This document shows positions 41,931 to 50,077 of a stretch of 64,000 nt of DNA, piece after piece. The position numbers were made by a program, and so were the translations under genes. Numbering within the stretch: position 1 is the first letter of the stretch; each line of letters starts with the position of its first letter. The notes beneath the pieces were generated by a model, which worked only from the letters and a program-made list of their open reading frames with translations, did not search any database and was not told where the DNA came from. This DNA comes from CBDCFV01 sp963664625 (GTDB taxonomy: Bacteria > Chloroflexota > Dehalococcoidia > Lucifugimonadales > UBA3495), in the NCBI GenBank assembly GCA_963664625.1, contig OY761541.1:1488001-1552000 (forward strand). Direction: 5' to 3'.

Positions 41931-43700
41931 TCAGGCCATCTCAACCAGATGCGGCGCCAAGCTTCGCTTGCGGCGGTGCCGGTCCACAAGGTCTTGCTGG
42001 TAGGCCTGCCACTCCGCTTCACGTCCACAGGCCAAGTATATGGAACGTGCTTTGCTCAACCATTTCACGGCGTGGGAGTAATATTTCGACCTACCCGCAT
42101 CCATGATAGAGTCCGCCTCCCTCCGGCAGTGGTCGATGCACCAGTCCGGGTAAAGCTCGCCGGCCGCATCCACCACTTCACCCAGCACGTCATATCCCGG
42201 ATGTCCACCCTTGTCTATTGCTTGGACCGCCTCGGACACCATGCTTTCATTCAGATAAATCCTGATTCTCTCCGAGCTACGCGCCGAGTCGGCCAGGATT
42301 TCCAGGAGCATGTCTTTTATTTGGGGCCATTGCGACCCGGCCCGGGCCTTGACCTCTCCGTAGTCGGCTAGTTGGTGGCTTTCTCGGAAAGCGATGATGG
42401 CCGCATCCAACGCCTGACCGGGTTTGCCCGCAGCGTCCGCCGCTTCCTGCAGCCATCGGGCCAGACCGGACTTCCACCCTTCCAATGTCAGACCGCGATG
42501 GGCAACCCGCAAAGCGGACTCGGTCTCATTGGCGCTCCATAATTGCATAGCCAGGCTCATGGCCTCTTGAGCATAATAGAAATTGTCCAGACCGTAACTC
42601 ACGGCTTCAGCTACTCTCCCCAGCTTCATCAGCATGGCCGTATAGCTCTCCGCCTGCCCTTCGGCTTCTGCCAAATAAAGGTATTCTTGCGTTCTGCCCT
42701 GGCGTTCCAGAACCTTGAGCCGCACTCGGGTGATTTCGTTAAAGTAATAGGAACGCTCCTTTTCCCACGCCACCCGGGGGCCAATCTCTCCATTCAGGAC
42801 TCGACGCAAGTCCGGGTCATCCCACCCTTGCAGGGCAGCCGTCTGGGGAATGTCAAACGCATCTTCAATGCCATATTCGTCCACCTCCCTGGCCCACCCT
42901 GTCAACTTGTCAGCCCACGCCAGCCGTTGGCTGTGACTCAATGGGACTGTCAGGAAGGCTTCCGCCCATGCCAAGCCCAAATCTTCAAAGAAATCGCCCA
43001 ATTCACCGTCGGAATCATCCACTTCATACCAACCGGACACATACTCCTGGGTCAGCGCCTCCAGAATAACCAGCGAGTTTTGGCCGTCATTCTGATTCAG
43101 GGCCTCGCGGACCTCTTCCAGGACCTCGGCAAGTCCGGCAATTACATCATGTGCACTCCAATAATCCCTGGAGGAACGACCGTATCCGGCTCCGTTAAGG
43201 ATGCGACCCACCCTGCCCCGGACGGCGTCAGGATTAACGGTTGGACGTTTGGAGGCCTCTTCCGGTGTACCGGCCAGGTCTTGAGCGATGGACTCGATCC
43301 AGTCTGCCAGGTCAGGGTCCCGCTGGGCCAACTTGACGATAAGGGTCTTCAACTGGTCCCGGTCCAGCCCGTCTATCACGTCCTCAACGGAAGGATGTTC
43401 CTGGATACGGTCCTGGTGGTGGATACATTCAAGGAGCGCAGCCACGATATGCTTGCAAATGCCGCCCCAATCGTAAGGGCAGCTACAATCAGCATCCTGG
43501 AAGGCTCCAGAGCGCAATGAGATATGCACTTGGTAGGGACGATATTCACTTCCCTGGACCTCTGCAAAGAGGTCCTCGCCCCGACGTGACACCGTCAGGA
43601 CCGCGCCATCATCGTAATATTCGCGGCCCCGGTGAAATGACTCTCCGCTGGCATAAGACTGAATGGAGTCCTCGGTGAGGTTAAGCGGAACCGCCATCAT
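41931..43700 (-). CDS. SWIM zinc-finger protein
   Basis: 589 residues. The N-terminal 90 hold a SWIM domain: the CxC...CxH motif reads CSCPYDWGGICKHIVAALLE. The remaining ~480 residues are helical and repeat-like (TPR-like arrays such as YLYLAEAEGQAESYTAMLMK and GQALDAAIIAFRESHQLADY). SWIM proteins of this layout bind DNA or protein partners and are often near SNF2 helicases, but none is here. GGAGGG precedes the ATG pair. It is transcribed against its neighbours and lies exactly between copies B and C of a direct repeat. Confidence 0.85.
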   Translation of the reverse strand: MMAVPLNLTEDSIQSYASGESFHRGREYYDDGAVLTVSRRGEDLFAEVQGSEYRPYQVHISLRSGAFQDADCSCPYDWGGICKHIVAALLECIHHQDRIQEHPSVEDVIDGLDRDQLKTLIVKLAQRDPDLADWIESIAQDLAGTPEEASKRPTVNPDAVRGRVGRILNGAGYGRSSRDYWSAHDVIAGLAEVLEEVREALNQNDGQNSLVILEALTQEYVSGWYEVDDSDGELGDFFEDLGLAWAEAFLTVPLSHSQRLAWADKLTGWAREVDEYGIEDAFDIPQTAALQGWDDPDLRRVLNGEIGPRVAWEKERSYYFNEITRVRLKVLERQGRTQEYLYLAEAEGQAESYTAMLMKLGRVAEAVSYGLDNFYYAQEAMSLAMQLWSANETESALRVAHRGLTLEGWKSGLARWLQEAADAAGKPGQALDAAIIAFRESHQLADYGEVKARAGSQWPQIKDMLLEILADSARSSERIRIYLNESMVSEAVQAIDKGGHPGYDVLGEVVDAAGELYPDWCIDHCRREADSIMDAGRSKYYSHAVKWLSKARSIYLACGREAEWQAYQQDLVDRHRRKRSLAPHLVEMA

Positions 43701-43833
43701 AACCCTCCTGCTACTTCGCTCCCATGCAGCTATTGTCTACTCTTAACGTCAACCATATTGCCAAGGAATGTTCATAACGATAATGATCACCTCAACCGTT
43801 TGCAAGTGGCTCTGGATATGTGCAAGGGCAATC

Positions 43834-43996
43834 GCGTTTTGTCTTTTCGCGCTGCCGGCTACCCGCATAGACGACTAATCCCCCGTGTGTTTCTGGTAGT
43901 ATGTCCCTCAGATAACCCACTCAAGGAGCGTGACGAAGCTATGCCCCCACCGGAACGGTACAACACCGGTTACAACGTTGGCGTGGGCGGCGCCGT
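43834..43996 (+). repeat. Copy C of the Nudix-leader repeat (parental copy)
   Basis: 163 bases covering the upstream region and first codons of the intact Nudix gene. It is the only copy attached to a complete gene, so it is probably the original from which A and B derive. Confidence 0.85.
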
Positions 43997-44429
43997 GGTG
44001 AAAGACGGGCGGTTGCTGCTGGTGCGGCGGGCTTCCCGCCGCGGCCGCGGCAACTGGCAGGTGCCCGGCGGGTTCGTGGAGCAGGACGAGACCATGGAGC
44101 AGGCGGTGGTGCGGGAAGTGCAGGAGGAAGCCGGCGTGACCGCCAAAGTGGAAGGGGTACTAGGCATCAGGAACCGCTGCGACGAGGACAGCGGCAACAG
44201 CATGTACGTCGTCCTGCTGCTGAGTCCCGTGAGCGGCGCCCCTCAGCCCGACCTGAAAGAGGTGGACCAAGCCGGGTACTTCACCTTGCAGGAAATCCAT
44301 GAACTGGAGCAGGTGCCGCCGGTCAACATCGAGATCGCCAAGCGGGCCCTCGACGCAAACCACCGACTGCTGTCGCCGCGCAAGGTGACCCAGGTTGGCC
44401 GGGGCGATTACACCCTGTTCGTGGGGTAA
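43941..44429 (+). CDS. Nudix hydrolase
   Basis: 162 residues. The Nudix box is complete: GGFVEQDETMEQAVVREVQE followed by EAGV (GX5EX7REUXEEXGU). The protein would hydrolyse a nucleoside diphosphate linked to another group, using Mg2+ at the REVQEE glutamates; the substrate is unknown. The open frame continues upstream to 43758, but that part is the repeat leader, and the ATG at 43941 with AAGGAG upstream matches the family start (YNVGVGGAVVKDGRLLLVRR). Confidence 0.88.
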   Translation: MPPPERYNTGYNVGVGGAVVKDGRLLLVRRASRRGRGNWQVPGGFVEQDETMEQAVVREVQEEAGVTAKVEGVLGIRNRCDEDSGNSMYVVLLLSPVSGAPQPDLKEVDQAGYFTLQEIHELEQVPPVNIEIAKRALDANHRLLSPRKVTQVGRGDYTLFVG

Positions 44430-44477
44430 ACGGCGTTACCCCTGATGACTATCTCAAAACTTTGTCCGCTACGCGGC

Positions 44478-44546
44478 CCGTCATTCCCAAACTCTACCCG
44501 TCATTCCCAGCCTCTAAACCGTCATTCCCGCGCAGGCGGGAATCCA
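44478..44546. repeat. TCATTCCCGC palindrome preceded by two lone half-copies
   Basis: CGTCATTCCC occurs at about 44479, 44499 and 44520. Only the last is completed (GCAGGCGGGAATCC) to a palindrome at 44519-44546. The array matches that at 29291. Confidence 0.7.
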
Positions 44547-44639
44547 TCGACCTTATCAAGCGAGGCAAGGCAATGAGCAGGCCACTTGGTTTTGAGATAG
44601 TCTTTTTGTACCCTGTGCTATAGTTGCCGTACCGTGCGG

Positions 44640-45314
44640 ATGTTCCAAATGGACAAAGACCAGCGAAAAGCCCGGAGAAAGCTTTTCAGTCGTTTATACG
44701 AAGGCATACGCACGCATTCCGTTGTCCGAGCCATGGAGAAGGTGCCCCGGGAACTGTTCGTGCCCCCGGACAAGCGCCGCGTCGCCTACGCCGACATTGC
44801 CCTGAGCATCGGCAAAGGCCAGACCATATCCCAACCCTACATAGTGGCCATGATGACCGAAGCCCTGGGGCTACGCGGCAACGAGACCGTGTTGGAGATA
44901 GGGACCGGCAGCGGCTACCAAGCGGCGGTGCTGTCGACGTTGCTGCCGGAAGGCCGGATTATCAGCATGGAGTTGGTGCCGTCGCTGGCGGACCGAGCGA
45001 GGGACCTGCTCCGGTCCCTTGGTTACGACAACGTTGACGTGCAGCTTGCCGGCCCCGCCTTGGGATGCCCCGAGCGCGGGCCCTTCGACGCAATCGTGGT
45101 CACCGCCGCTGCGCCCCAGATACCCCCGTCCCTGGTTTCCCAGTTGAAGGTGGGCGGGAGGCTAGTGGCGCCTGTGGGTAAGCTGGAGCAACAGGACCTG
45201 GTGGCGGCGGACCGCACCAGCGAGGGCCTCTCGGTGCGTATGTTGGGCGCGTGCCGGTTCGTGCCTTTGCTCGGCCCGGAAGGGTTCACCCGCGACGAGG
45301 CTGACCGCCGGTAG
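44640..45314 (+). CDS. pcm: Protein-L-isoaspartate O-methyltransferase
   Basis: About 224 residues. SAM-binding motif I reads VLEIGTGSGYQAAVLSTLLP, preceded by the family's ISQPYIVAMMTEAL, and post motifs are FDAIVVTAAAPQIPPSLVSQ and LKVGGRLVAPVG. The enzyme methylates isoaspartyl residues in aged proteins so that they can return to aspartate. GTG at 44634, ATG at 44640 and ATG at 44649 are all possible starts and none has a clear ribosome site. TATAGT at 44619 suggests a nearly leaderless transcript. Confidence 0.9.
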   Translation: MFQMDKDQRKARRKLFSRLYEGIRTHSVVRAMEKVPRELFVPPDKRRVAYADIALSIGKGQTISQPYIVAMMTEALGLRGNETVLEIGTGSGYQAAVLSTLLPEGRIISMELVPSLADRARDLLRSLGYDNVDVQLAGPALGCPERGPFDAIVVTAAAPQIPPSLVSQLKVGGRLVAPVGKLEQQDLVAADRTSEGLSVRMLGACRFVPLLGPEGFTRDEADRR

Positions 45315-45323
45315 GGGAAAGAA

Positions 45324-46112
45324 ATGCCCTCCTCATTATCCGACATGATCGAGCAGGCCGCCGCCTTGGTGCAGCGCTCCCGCCATGTCGTGGCCTTTTC
45401 CGGGGCCGGGCTGTCGGTGGAAAGCGGCATCCCCCCGTACCGCGGGCCGGGCGGGTTGTGGACCAAGCACGGCCAGCCGCCCCTGCTTTCCTATAAACAG
45501 TTCGCCGAAGACCCCAAGGGCTGGTGGCAATCGCGGCTGACAGCCGAGACCGAGCCCGGCAACCCTGTATACGAGATGAAGCTGGCGGTGGACCGCGCAA
45601 TGCCCAATCCCGGTCACTTGGCGCTGGCCGAAATGGAGAGGCGCAGGCTGCTCAGTTGTGTCATCACCCAGAACGTGGACAACCTGCACCACGAGGCGGG
45701 CAGCACGGCGCTGCTGGAGATTCACGGCAACCGGACCCGCCTGCGCTGCTTGAAGTGCGGCGAACGCCGCCCGCGTGACGGGTTTCCCTTGGCGGAGTTG
45801 CCTCCCCGGTGTCCCGAATGCGAAGGTATGCTCAAGATGGACACGGTGATGTTCGGGGAACGCATACCGCCCGACGTGCTGCAAGCCTGTTGGGCTGAGA
45901 CCCGCGCCTGCGATTGCATGTTGTTGATAGGCGCGTCCGGCATGGTCAACCCGGCGGCCCAGATGCCTGTAGTGGCCCATCAGAACGGCGCAACTCTCAT
46001 CGAAATAAACCCCTCCGAGACCACCCTTACCCGCTTGTGCGATGTGACCTTGTCCGGACCTTCAGGCCGGATTTTGCCCTTATTGGCGGAACGGCTTCTT
46101 CACACCCTTTGA
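45324..46112 (+). CDS. SIR2 family NAD-dependent protein deacylase (sirtuin)
   Basis: 262 residues with all sirtuin motifs: VVAFSGAGLSVESGIPPYRG (NAD binding), ITQNVDNLHHEAG, catalytic His in LEIHGN, a zinc site of two pairs (RCLKCGERR and PRCPECEG), LLIGASGMVNPA and IEINPSET. It removes acyl groups from lysines using NAD. GGGG lies eight bases before the ATG. It starts ten bases after pcm, so the two are co-transcribed; the link to protein repair or regulation is plausible but unproven. Confidence 0.92.
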   Translation: MPSSLSDMIEQAAALVQRSRHVVAFSGAGLSVESGIPPYRGPGGLWTKHGQPPLLSYKQFAEDPKGWWQSRLTAETEPGNPVYEMKLAVDRAMPNPGHLALAEMERRRLLSCVITQNVDNLHHEAGSTALLEIHGNRTRLRCLKCGERRPRDGFPLAELPPRCPECEGMLKMDTVMFGERIPPDVLQACWAETRACDCMLLIGASGMVNPAAQMPVVAHQNGATLIEINPSETTLTRLCDVTLSGPSGRILPLLAERLLHTL

Positions 46113-46183
46113 GCGTTTCCGGGTAATATGGACAGGATACCTCTGCCACGACTCGACCTCAGTGGAAAGGGGTAACGTGCGAA

Positions 46184-47404
46184 ATGGAATACTTCCTGTC
46201 TCTCTTCGGAATAGACCGACTGGTTTGGGCCGGCCCGACCTTGGCGGCCGGGATCGTCATTGGGGCCATTCTATGCGCCTTCATATCCCATAAAGTCCTC
46301 TTTCCCATTGCCCTCCGGATGGCCCGCCGGATTCCCTCCGACCTGGATACCAGGATCATCAACGCCACCCGCTGGCCCATCAACCTGGGCATCCTTATAG
46401 CCGGCAGCTACGTGGCCTTTACCGTCCCGTTGGGCTTCAGCCACGAAATCCAGCACGCTGCAACGAGGTGGTTCGGCATCGCCGGGTTGGCCGTGGCGGT
46501 GTTGGCGATGGTGCTGGCGGCCACTCAAGCCCTCGACTGGTATCTGAGCGGACTGAATACCCGGGAGCGGCAGGTGCTCGATCCCCGGTTGATTCCCTTG
46601 CTCCGTCGCGTCGGCACTGTCGTCATCTACGGCTTGGGCGGCCTTCTGGTACTTGACCTGCTCTCCATCAACATCAGCCCGCTGATTGCCGGTCTGGGCC
46701 TTGGCGGACTGGCGGTGGCTCTGGCGATCCAACCCACGTTGTCGAACCTGTTCGCCGGGACCTACGTCATGACCGAGGGAGTGGTCTCGCCGGGGGACTA
46801 CATCCAACTGGAGGGCAGCGTCGCCGGATACGTGGTGGACGTGGGTTGGCGCAGCACCCGCATCCGCACGTGGACCAACAACCTGGTGGTGATTCCCAAC
46901 AGCAAGTTCGCCGACACCATTATCACCAACTACGACCGGCCGGAACCGCCAGTCAACGTGTTCCTTACGAGCAAGGTGAGCTACGAAAGCGACCTGGACA
47001 AGATCGAACGAGTGTGCCACGAGGTCATGGAGCAAGTCCTGGATGAGAGTCCCGACGGCGTGAAGGAATACGGCGCATGGTTCGCCTTCGACGGTTTCGG
47101 AGAGTCAAACGTGGACTTCTGGCTGTTCATACAGGCCAAGGACCGGCTGAGCAGCTTCCCTTTGCAGTCCACCCTGGTGCGCCGGGTACATCAACGGTTC
47201 CGGGAGGAGGGAATCGTAATCAACTACCCGGTGCGGGCCGTCCGCTTCCCTGGAGAGAACGGCGCCGGCCTTATCCCTCCGTTCCACGAGGCATCCGTAA
47301 TACGACGTGAGAACGGGCGGGGCGGCCGTCGAAGAAACCGGCAGAGACGCCCACCGTCGGACACCCCAGGGCACGGCGACGGCGACCATGGCGGGTCCAG
47401 TTGA
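46184..47404 (+). CDS. MscS family mechanosensitive ion channel
   Basis: 406 residues. Several hydrophobic helices lie in the first ~190 residues, then the MscS pore helix ISPLIAGLGLGGLAVALAIQ and the beta domain with GVVSPGDYIQLEGSVAGYVV and RSTRIRTWTNNLVVIPNSKF. The C-terminal mixed domain follows, and the last ~45 residues are an Arg/Gly-rich tail (GRGGRRRNRQRRPPSD) that is unusual for the family. It would release solutes on osmotic downshift. A purine-rich AAGGGG lies upstream. Confidence 0.9.
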   Translation: MEYFLSLFGIDRLVWAGPTLAAGIVIGAILCAFISHKVLFPIALRMARRIPSDLDTRIINATRWPINLGILIAGSYVAFTVPLGFSHEIQHAATRWFGIAGLAVAVLAMVLAATQALDWYLSGLNTRERQVLDPRLIPLLRRVGTVVIYGLGGLLVLDLLSINISPLIAGLGLGGLAVALAIQPTLSNLFAGTYVMTEGVVSPGDYIQLEGSVAGYVVDVGWRSTRIRTWTNNLVVIPNSKFADTIITNYDRPEPPVNVFLTSKVSYESDLDKIERVCHEVMEQVLDESPDGVKEYGAWFAFDGFGESNVDFWLFIQAKDRLSSFPLQSTLVRRVHQRFREEGIVINYPVRAVRFPGENGAGLIPPFHEASVIRRENGRGGRRRNRQRRPPSDTPGHGDGDHGGSS

Positions 47405-47526
47405 TTCGATGAAAAGGTCCTTGGGCTGCCCATTGCGGCTGTTGTTACGGCTTCCTGCCAAGTCGTATACTTAGCCGGGTTTTTGTTGAATCGAAGATTT
47501 TCGTTGCGGATGGACTGAAAGAGCAG

Positions 47527-48204
47527 ATGTACGATTTTCACACGCACACCTTCCTGAGCGACGGGGTGCTGTCGCCGATAGAGTTGATACGCCGCGCGTT
47601 GGCGCGGGGCTACAAGGCCATTGGGATCACGGACCACGTGGGCGTGGGCAACTTGGAATACGTGGTGAAGACCCTGGTCATTGACTGCGCCGTGGCCACC
47701 AAGCGTTGGGATATTCTTGCGTTGCCAGGCGTGGAAATTACCCATGTGCCCAAGGAAGACATCGACATGGTTGCCCGGACTGCCAAGGAACTGGGGGCCA
47801 AGCTGGTCAACGTCCACGGGGAAACGCCCGTGGAGCCGGTGGAACCAGGCACCAATGAGGCGGCGGTGAGGTCATCGTTCGTGGACGTGCTGGCGCATCC
47901 GGGGTTGATTACCTACGAGGTCGCACGGCTTGCGGCGGAGAACGGGGTGTACTTGGAGGTCTCAGCCCGAAGAGGGCACAGCCTCACCAACGGGCACGTG
48001 GTCAAGACCGCTATACAAGCGGGGGCAGTAATGCTGCTGGACTCGGATGCCCATGCGCCGGAGGACCTGCTGACTCCCGAATTGGCCGACAGGGTAGCCA
48101 GGGGCGCCGGCTTGGAGAACGAGGAAGTACAAGCCCTGCTGGAGTCCAATCCGCGAGGGTTGCTGGCCAAACTGGGCTTCGGTCCTGTTTACGTACCTCC
48201 ATAG
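47527..48204 (+). CDS. PHP-domain phosphoesterase (histidinol-phosphatase-like)
   Basis: 225 residues. Metal-binding PHP motifs: DFHTHTFLSDG (His5, His7), GYKAIGITDHVGV (Asp36, His37), ILALPGVEITHVP (Glu), VNVHGET (His), VLAHPG (His) and LLDSDAHAPEDL (Asp, His) near the end. The family comprises histidinol-phosphatase-type and related phosphoesterases; members in Chloroflexota are usually called histidinol phosphate phosphatase domain proteins. No his genes are nearby, so the substrate is open. Confidence 0.87.
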   Translation: MYDFHTHTFLSDGVLSPIELIRRALARGYKAIGITDHVGVGNLEYVVKTLVIDCAVATKRWDILALPGVEITHVPKEDIDMVARTAKELGAKLVNVHGETPVEPVEPGTNEAAVRSSFVDVLAHPGLITYEVARLAAENGVYLEVSARRGHSLTNGHVVKTAIQAGAVMLLDSDAHAPEDLLTPELADRVARGAGLENEEVQALLESNPRGLLAKLGFGPVYVPP

Positions 48205-48237
48205 AGAATTGGAAACACACAGTAACAGGATGCGATT

Positions 48238-48378
48238 TCAAGACTTGCCTATCCGGAACACCCTGGTGCTGCATACGGGGCAAACACCCCGCGTTGCCGG
48301 GCGTCCGTTCTTGAGAGTGACCTGCTGAGGGTCCTTTATCTCCTGTTTGCTCCGGCACTTGAAACAGTATGCCTCCAT
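48238..48378 (-). CDS. DUF5679 small zinc-ribbon protein
   Basis: 46 residues on the minus strand: MEAYCFKCRSKQEIKDPQQV then TLKNGRPATRGVCPVCSTRV and FRIGKS. The two CxxC pairs (YCFKC and VCPVC) should bind one zinc. This is the DUF5679 pattern, a tiny protein frequent in Chloroflexota and Actinobacteria, with unknown role. GGGAG is nine bases before the ATG. It lies downstream of truB on the same strand. The rest of the gap 48205-48609 shows no other gene. Confidence 0.85.
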   Translation of the reverse strand: MEAYCFKCRSKQEIKDPQQVTLKNGRPATRGVCPVCSTRVFRIGKS

Positions 48379-48609
48379 CTTCAATACTCCCGGTCCATTC
48401 GAAAATACTGCATTAGTCAGCGGGCAGCCAATCGCAAAGCGATAGCAGCTTGGGGAGGGTGACGCAATCGAGCCTGCGGGGAACGTAACACCGTCAAATA
48501 TACAGTGCGGGGAACGTTTGTCAATGCCAATGCAGAGGCATTCTCAGGCTCGAATTTTGAGGCTGGCACGGGCCTCGACCAAGAGTATTTCCTTGGAATA
48601 TTACGCTGG

Positions 48610-49569
48610 TTACGCCGCGGCCGGCGCATAGGGGGATGGGGCATCAATCTCGAAGACCTTGACCGGTATCCATGAATTGTCGGCCCTGTTAAAACGGACA
48701 ATGGCCAGAAACCGGCCGTCGGAACCGTAGGCCCGGAACTCTTCCAGGTAGCCGGCGTCCTGCCGGGCGCGCCCCACGCTGACCGTCTGTCCATGGCGCA
48801 GCAATTGTTCAGCCCGGGGAACGAAGGAGACGCTTTTAAGGTCTCTCAACACCCAGTCCACCGGCAACAGGTGTTCTTGCAGAGGACTGCCGTCGGTCGT
48901 TTCCGGGTCCAATTGTTCAAGGGTAACCGCAGTTTCGGCTTTGAAAGCCCCGCAGGAAAGCCGTTCCAAGTCCACCACATGGGCGCCGCAGCCCAGCAAC
49001 TCCCCCAAGTCGTGGGCCAGGGACCGCATGTACGCCCCCTTGCCGCATTCCACTTCCAATACCAGGGTTGGAAGGTCGGCACGGACTATGCGAATGTCGT
49101 GAATCTCCACTTCCCGTGGATTTCGCTCTACTTCCACGCCAGCGCGGGCCAGCTTGTACAGGCGCTGGCCGCCCACTTTTATGGCGCTGTACATCGGCGG
49201 GAGTTGGTCGATTACCCCGTCGAAAGTTGCGAGCGCGTCTTCAACTTGAGGAAGGGTCAAGCCGCTGGCGTCCCGGGTGGAGGCCACTTCACCTTCTTTG
49301 TCGTAGGTAGTGGTGGTGACGCCGAACAGCACCTCCATCAAGTATTTCTTTCTTCCCCCGACTACATAGTCCATCAGCCGGGTGGCTTGGCCGAAACAGA
49401 CCGGCAGCACTCCTTTAGCCAACGGGTCCATGGTGCCGCCGTGGCCCACTTTCCGCTTCTGCCCGGACAGGCGCTTGATTCTTCGCAGCGCATCCATAGA
49501 GGTGATACCTGAAGGCTTGTACAGGTTGATAAAGCCATTCAACGACGGCTTGAGAGCGGTCTTGGGCAT
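48610..49569 (-). CDS. truB: tRNA pseudouridine(55) synthase
   Basis: 319 residues. The catalytic aspartate is Asp48 in GHGGTMDPLAKGVLPVCFGQ. Other family blocks are NLYKPSGITSMDALRRIKRL, GRKKYLMEVLFGVTTTTYDK and VECGKGAYMRSLAHDLGELL. A C-terminal PUA-like domain follows. It converts U55 of tRNAs to pseudouridine. It is the last gene of nusA-ylxR-infB-rbfA-truB. Confidence 0.95.
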   Translation of the reverse strand: MPKTALKPSLNGFINLYKPSGITSMDALRRIKRLSGQKRKVGHGGTMDPLAKGVLPVCFGQATRLMDYVVGGRKKYLMEVLFGVTTTTYDKEGEVASTRDASGLTLPQVEDALATFDGVIDQLPPMYSAIKVGGQRLYKLARAGVEVERNPREVEIHDIRIVRADLPTLVLEVECGKGAYMRSLAHDLGELLGCGAHVVDLERLSCGAFKAETAVTLEQLDPETTDGSPLQEHLLPVDWVLRDLKSVSFVPRAEQLLRHGQTVSVGRARQDAGYLEEFRAYGSDGRFLAIVRFNRADNSWIPVKVFEIDAPSPYAPAAA

Positions 49570-49611
49570 AAGCGATACATCCCCGGTAAATGGCTACTGC
49601 CGGGTAGGTGG

Positions 49612-50013
49612 CTAACGTATGGGTCCTTCGGTCTGCTCCTGGGGTAGTCCCTCTATTGGACTCCTTTCCGGCGCCGGCGGGATTTGGTCCATTATCTGTA
49701 ACACCCGGTCGGCCTCTTCCATTGAATCGTCGAGAGCGAATCTCAGGAAAGGCGTATAGCGCAAGACCAACCTGTCCCGCAACTCCCTCCTCAAAAACGC
49801 CGCCGCCGATCGAATGCCCTCCAGCGCGTTCCGCTTGGCCTCGTCGTCACCCATGACGCTGACAAGCACCAAAGCGTTCCGCAAGTCGCCGGAGGTCTGG
49901 ACTTCGGTGATGGTTATCACGCCGTTCAGCCTCGGGTCCTTTATCTGCCGGGCCAAGACCTGGCTTATTTCCTGGCGCAACAGGCCGTTTATGCGGTCAA
50001 CACGTCGGGGCAT
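49612..50013 (-). CDS. rbfA: 30S ribosome-binding factor A
   Basis: 133 residues with the KH-like RbfA fold: RVDRINGLLRQEISQVLARQ, DPRLNGVITITEVQTSGDLR and RDRLVLRYTPFLRFALDDSM. It acts in late maturation of the 30S subunit. A GTG five codons upstream is in frame, but the ATG at 50013 has GGAGG eight bases before it. It sits between infB and truB in the usual order. Confidence 0.93.
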   Translation of the reverse strand: MPRRVDRINGLLRQEISQVLARQIKDPRLNGVITITEVQTSGDLRNALVLVSVMGDDEAKRNALEGIRSAAAFLRRELRDRLVLRYTPFLRFALDDSMEEADRVLQIMDQIPPAPERSPIEGLPQEQTEGPIR

Positions 50014-50077
50014 GGCGGGCTCCTCCACCGGAAGGCGGCACGATGGTCAGTCAAACGCGGGCGTCTACCGGAAGGGA

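Noticed and set aside
40681..43996. Integron or CRISPR-like array
   Set aside because: Only three unequal repeats, no integrase or Cas gene; kept instead as leader duplications.
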